DNA from: Cellvibrionaceae bacterium
GTDB lineage: Bacteria > Pseudomonadota > Gammaproteobacteria > Pseudomonadales > Cellvibrionaceae
DNA: 64,000 bases
NCBI GenBank assembly: GCA_021151695.1
Contig: JAGKWU010000017.1
Coordinates: 1-64,000 of the forward strand
Direction: 5' to 3'
This document shows, in pieces, positions 61,995 through 64,000 of this stretch. Made by a program: the position numbers and the translations under genes. The first letter of the stretch is position 1; each line of letters starts with the position of its first letter. The notes beneath the pieces were generated by a model. That model was not told the DNA's origin, searched no databases, and worked only from the letters and a program-made list of their open reading frames with translations.

Positions 61995-64000
61995 ATGTTG
62001 AACAAGCGCACGAATAGGCGTGTACCTATAGGGTCCGTGAAATTCAAGCGATCACTGCTCGCATTTTCCGTGATGGCCTTGAGTTCTCCATCACTATTGC
62101 TGGCGGATAACGGCCCGGAGGGCGTCGAAGAGGTTGTGGTTCGCGGAATTCGCGCCAGTTTGGAGAACGCGCAAGAAATCAAGAAAAATGCCGATACGGT
62201 TAAGGATGTTATTACGGCATCTGATATAGGTGCTCTGCCGGACAAGAGCGTTACCGAGGCCTTGCAACGCGTACCAGGTGTTACTGTAGGTCGCTTCGCC
62301 TCGTCCTCAGACCCAAACCATTTTGCGGCTGAAGGTCGCGGTGTATTAGTGCGTGGCCTTGATCGCGTACACAGCCAATTCAATGGTCGCGATTCATTTA
62401 GTGCGGGCAACTGGGCTGCAGGTCTAAGTTTTGAAGATGTACCACCGGAATTATTGGGCTCGGTGGAAGTTGTTAAAAACCAAACCTCCGACATTATCTC
62501 CGGTGGTATTGCGGGTACTGTTAATCTGGTGACACGCAAGCCTTTTGATAGTGAGGGGCGCAAAGTATTTGTGTCGGTAAAAGATAGCTATGGTGATTTG
62601 GTTGGTACGGATTCACCGGCTTTGTCTGGCCTCTATAGCGATCGCTGGGAAGCATCGGCGGGCGATTTTGGTTTCCTGATCAGTGGTGCTACTTCCAAAT
62701 TTAATGCGCGAGGTGACGGTATGAACCTCACCAACTTCTATGAGCGCAGTGCCACTCAAACAGAATTCGCCGGTCTGGATACGAGTCTCGCCGGCCACGC
62801 CAACGAAAAACTTTATATGCCGGTAGGCCTCTGGTTACGCACGGCCGATTCTGATCGCAGCCGTACTGGTTTGGATACTTCCCTGCAATGGCAAAATCCC
62901 GATCAAACCATTAAAGCGACCGCCGAATTTATTCGTTCGAAATCCGTTGAAAACTGGCGTGAGCACGTCTTATTCCCCACCGACGATTCACAAGGTTTTG
63001 CACCGGACTTTACCGCTGTGCAACTGGATCCAACCAAGCCCGCCACCTTTGATGAGAACGGCTATTTCACCAGCGGTACTATTACCTACCCCTGGAACAC
63101 AGCCATGTTAACCAGCTCGCGCAGCGACCATACCGAAAGTGTCGTGAGGGATTCCAGTTTTAAACTGGAAATAAATCCCAACGATCAGTGGGCTATCAAG
63201 TTGGATGCGCAACATCTCAACACTGGATTCCATCGCCAAAACAACAGTATTAACAACCGCTTCTCGCAATCCGATGTGACCCTGGATTTGCGTGGCAAAA
63301 CACCTAAGGTTGAATTCCTGGGTACCAACCATAACCCGGCGGGAACGCCGGCGGGCTGGATGGGATGCCCGGCGGGTGATAATCCCGGCACCACAGATTT
63401 ATCCGATCCACAGGGGTCCTGTAATTATTATCAAGTATCCATCATGGATACCAATGTGGATGCTGAGGGTACTCTCGATGCCTTCACCGCCGACGTGCAA
63501 TATAAAATCGATGGCGATTGGTTGAAGTCTGTGAGCGGCGGCGCTTATTTTTCTGATGTGGACCGCACCACACAAGATGACAACTATGCAAACTGGGGTA
63601 ACGTTTCCAATACCTGGGGGCAATTGCCTATGTCAGGTCTGGCGGATCATCCGGAGATTTCCGAGAAGTTTACCTTCGACAAGGATTTCTTTAATGGCAA
63701 GGGTCTGGTTGGCGCTAACCGTACTTTCCTTTTCCCAAAGATATCCGACACGCGTGAAAGCAGCCTCCTGGCTTACGATAAATATTTGTTGTCCAAGGGC
63801 ATTAGTAACGGCGGCTGGCGCAACCGACATGAGCGCTTCACCATTGATGGAAAGCCGACGGATGCCAAAGGCTATTTGCCATTTGAAACGGTAAAAACCA
63901 GCATCAATCGTGTAGAGGAATATGTCCGCTTTGATTTTGCGAATGACGAACTGGCCATACCTGTTAAAGCAAATCTCGGCTTGCGCCATGTGAGTTATGA
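61995..64000 (+). CDS. TonB-dependent receptor, cut by the window end
   Basis: The first 668 residues of an outer-membrane transporter of the Xanthomonas/Caulobacter type (TIGR01782-like). An unusually long signal peptide (about 1-37, ending LLLADN) is followed by a TonB-box-like EEVVVRGIRAS, the plug domain with VTEALQRVPGVTVGR and VRGLDRV, and SGGIAGTVNLVTRKPF before the barrel. No stop occurs before the end. AAAAGGGG precedes the ATG. This receptor class takes up oligosaccharides, and its place after GH18 and halogenase genes suggests chitin-derived sugars (inference). It is not an N-terminally extended transducer. Confidence 0.93.
   Translation, partial: MLNKRTNRRVPIGSVKFKRSLLAFSVMALSSPSLLLADNGPEGVEEVVVRGIRASLENAQEIKKNADTVKDVITASDIGALPDKSVTEALQRVPGVTVGRFASSSDPNHFAAEGRGVLVRGLDRVHSQFNGRDSFSAGNWAAGLSFEDVPPELLGSVEVVKNQTSDIISGGIAGTVNLVTRKPFDSEGRKVFVSVKDSYGDLVGTDSPALSGLYSDRWEASAGDFGFLISGATSKFNARGDGMNLTNFYERSATQTEFAGLDTSLAGHANEKLYMPVGLWLRTADSDRSRTGLDTSLQWQNPDQTIKATAEFIRSKSVENWREHVLFPTDDSQGFAPDFTAVQLDPTKPATFDENGYFTSGTITYPWNTAMLTSSRSDHTESVVRDSSFKLEINPNDQWAIKLDAQHLNTGFHRQNNSINNRFSQSDVTLDLRGKTPKVEFLGTNHNPAGTPAGWMGCPAGDNPGTTDLSDPQGSCNYYQVSIMDTNVDAEGTLDAFTADVQYKIDGDWLKSVSGGAYFSDVDRTTQDDNYANWGNVSNTWGQLPMSGLADHPEISEKFTFDKDFFNGKGLVGANRTFLFPKISDTRESSLLAYDKYLLSKGISNGGWRNRHERFTIDGKPTDAKGYLPFETVKTSINRVEEYVRFDFANDELAIPVKANLGLRHVSY

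Noticed and set aside
1..64000. tRNA, rRNA, CRISPR, prophage or insertion-sequence elements
   Set aside because: No cloverleaf arm motifs, regularly spaced repeats, transposase or integrase genes, or terminal inverted repeats were found by reading.

Overview
The window looks like chromosomal DNA of a Gram-negative gammaproteobacterium close to Cellvibrio (Cellvibrionaceae). This is an inference from the Ser-rich linkers joining chitin-binding and GH18 modules, the coupling of flavin halogenase-like genes to a TonB-dependent receptor, the Pseudomonas-like order of the cbb3 oxidase and second chemotaxis loci, and the moderate GC content. No species can be assigned from sequence alone. No tRNA, rRNA, CRISPR array, prophage or insertion sequence was seen.

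Layout. 1-1660: class I fumarase with a G-rich hairpin upstream and a strong terminator. 1829-16044: a complete chemosensory operon whose cheY-cheA-cheW-mcp-cheR-cheD-cheB order resembles the Che2 (Aer2/F7-type) cluster of Pseudomonas. It is preceded by a small membrane receptor and a partner-switch module of two STAS proteins and a REC-SpoIIE phosphatase-ATPase. 16104-23359 (minus): a COG4705 membrane protein and a three-gene signalling operon of two hybrid-input histidine kinases and an Hpt-REC-REC-GGDEF diguanylate cyclase. 23538-29257: beta-carbonic anhydrase, exonuclease I, a Cache-domain chemoreceptor and argG.

29463-38568: the cbb3 oxidase operon ccoNOQP with an Anr/FNR-type box, followed by the assembly genes ccoGHIS and a TauE/SafE-like protein with a histidine-rich tail. 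38752-48104: housekeeping and envelope genes, namely a single-POTRA outer-membrane protein, glyoxalase I, a glutathione transferase, SelO, two unknown secreted proteins (one DUF3142), DjlA and RsuA.

48105-64000: a glycan region, probably for chitin or N-acetylglucosamine. It holds a modular secreted GH18 chitinase, an unknown membrane protein, a GH2 glycosidase, a NagX-like acyltransferase, an unannotated 56-residue basic protein, a membrane-linked AraC regulator, a second GH18 with a GlyGly-CTERM-like tail, two flavin halogenase-family proteins and a TonB-dependent receptor cut by the window end. A 19-bp element with a perfect 12-bp palindrome occurs identically upstream of the first chitinase and upstream of the AraC regulator, tying the two halves into one likely regulon.

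The points that most deserve a second look are this shared operator, the halogenase pair in which the second member has lost all three signature sites, the cell-surface GH18, the partner-switch module inside the chemosensory operon with its two pentapeptide-bearing receptors, and the small basic protein with its own good promoter.
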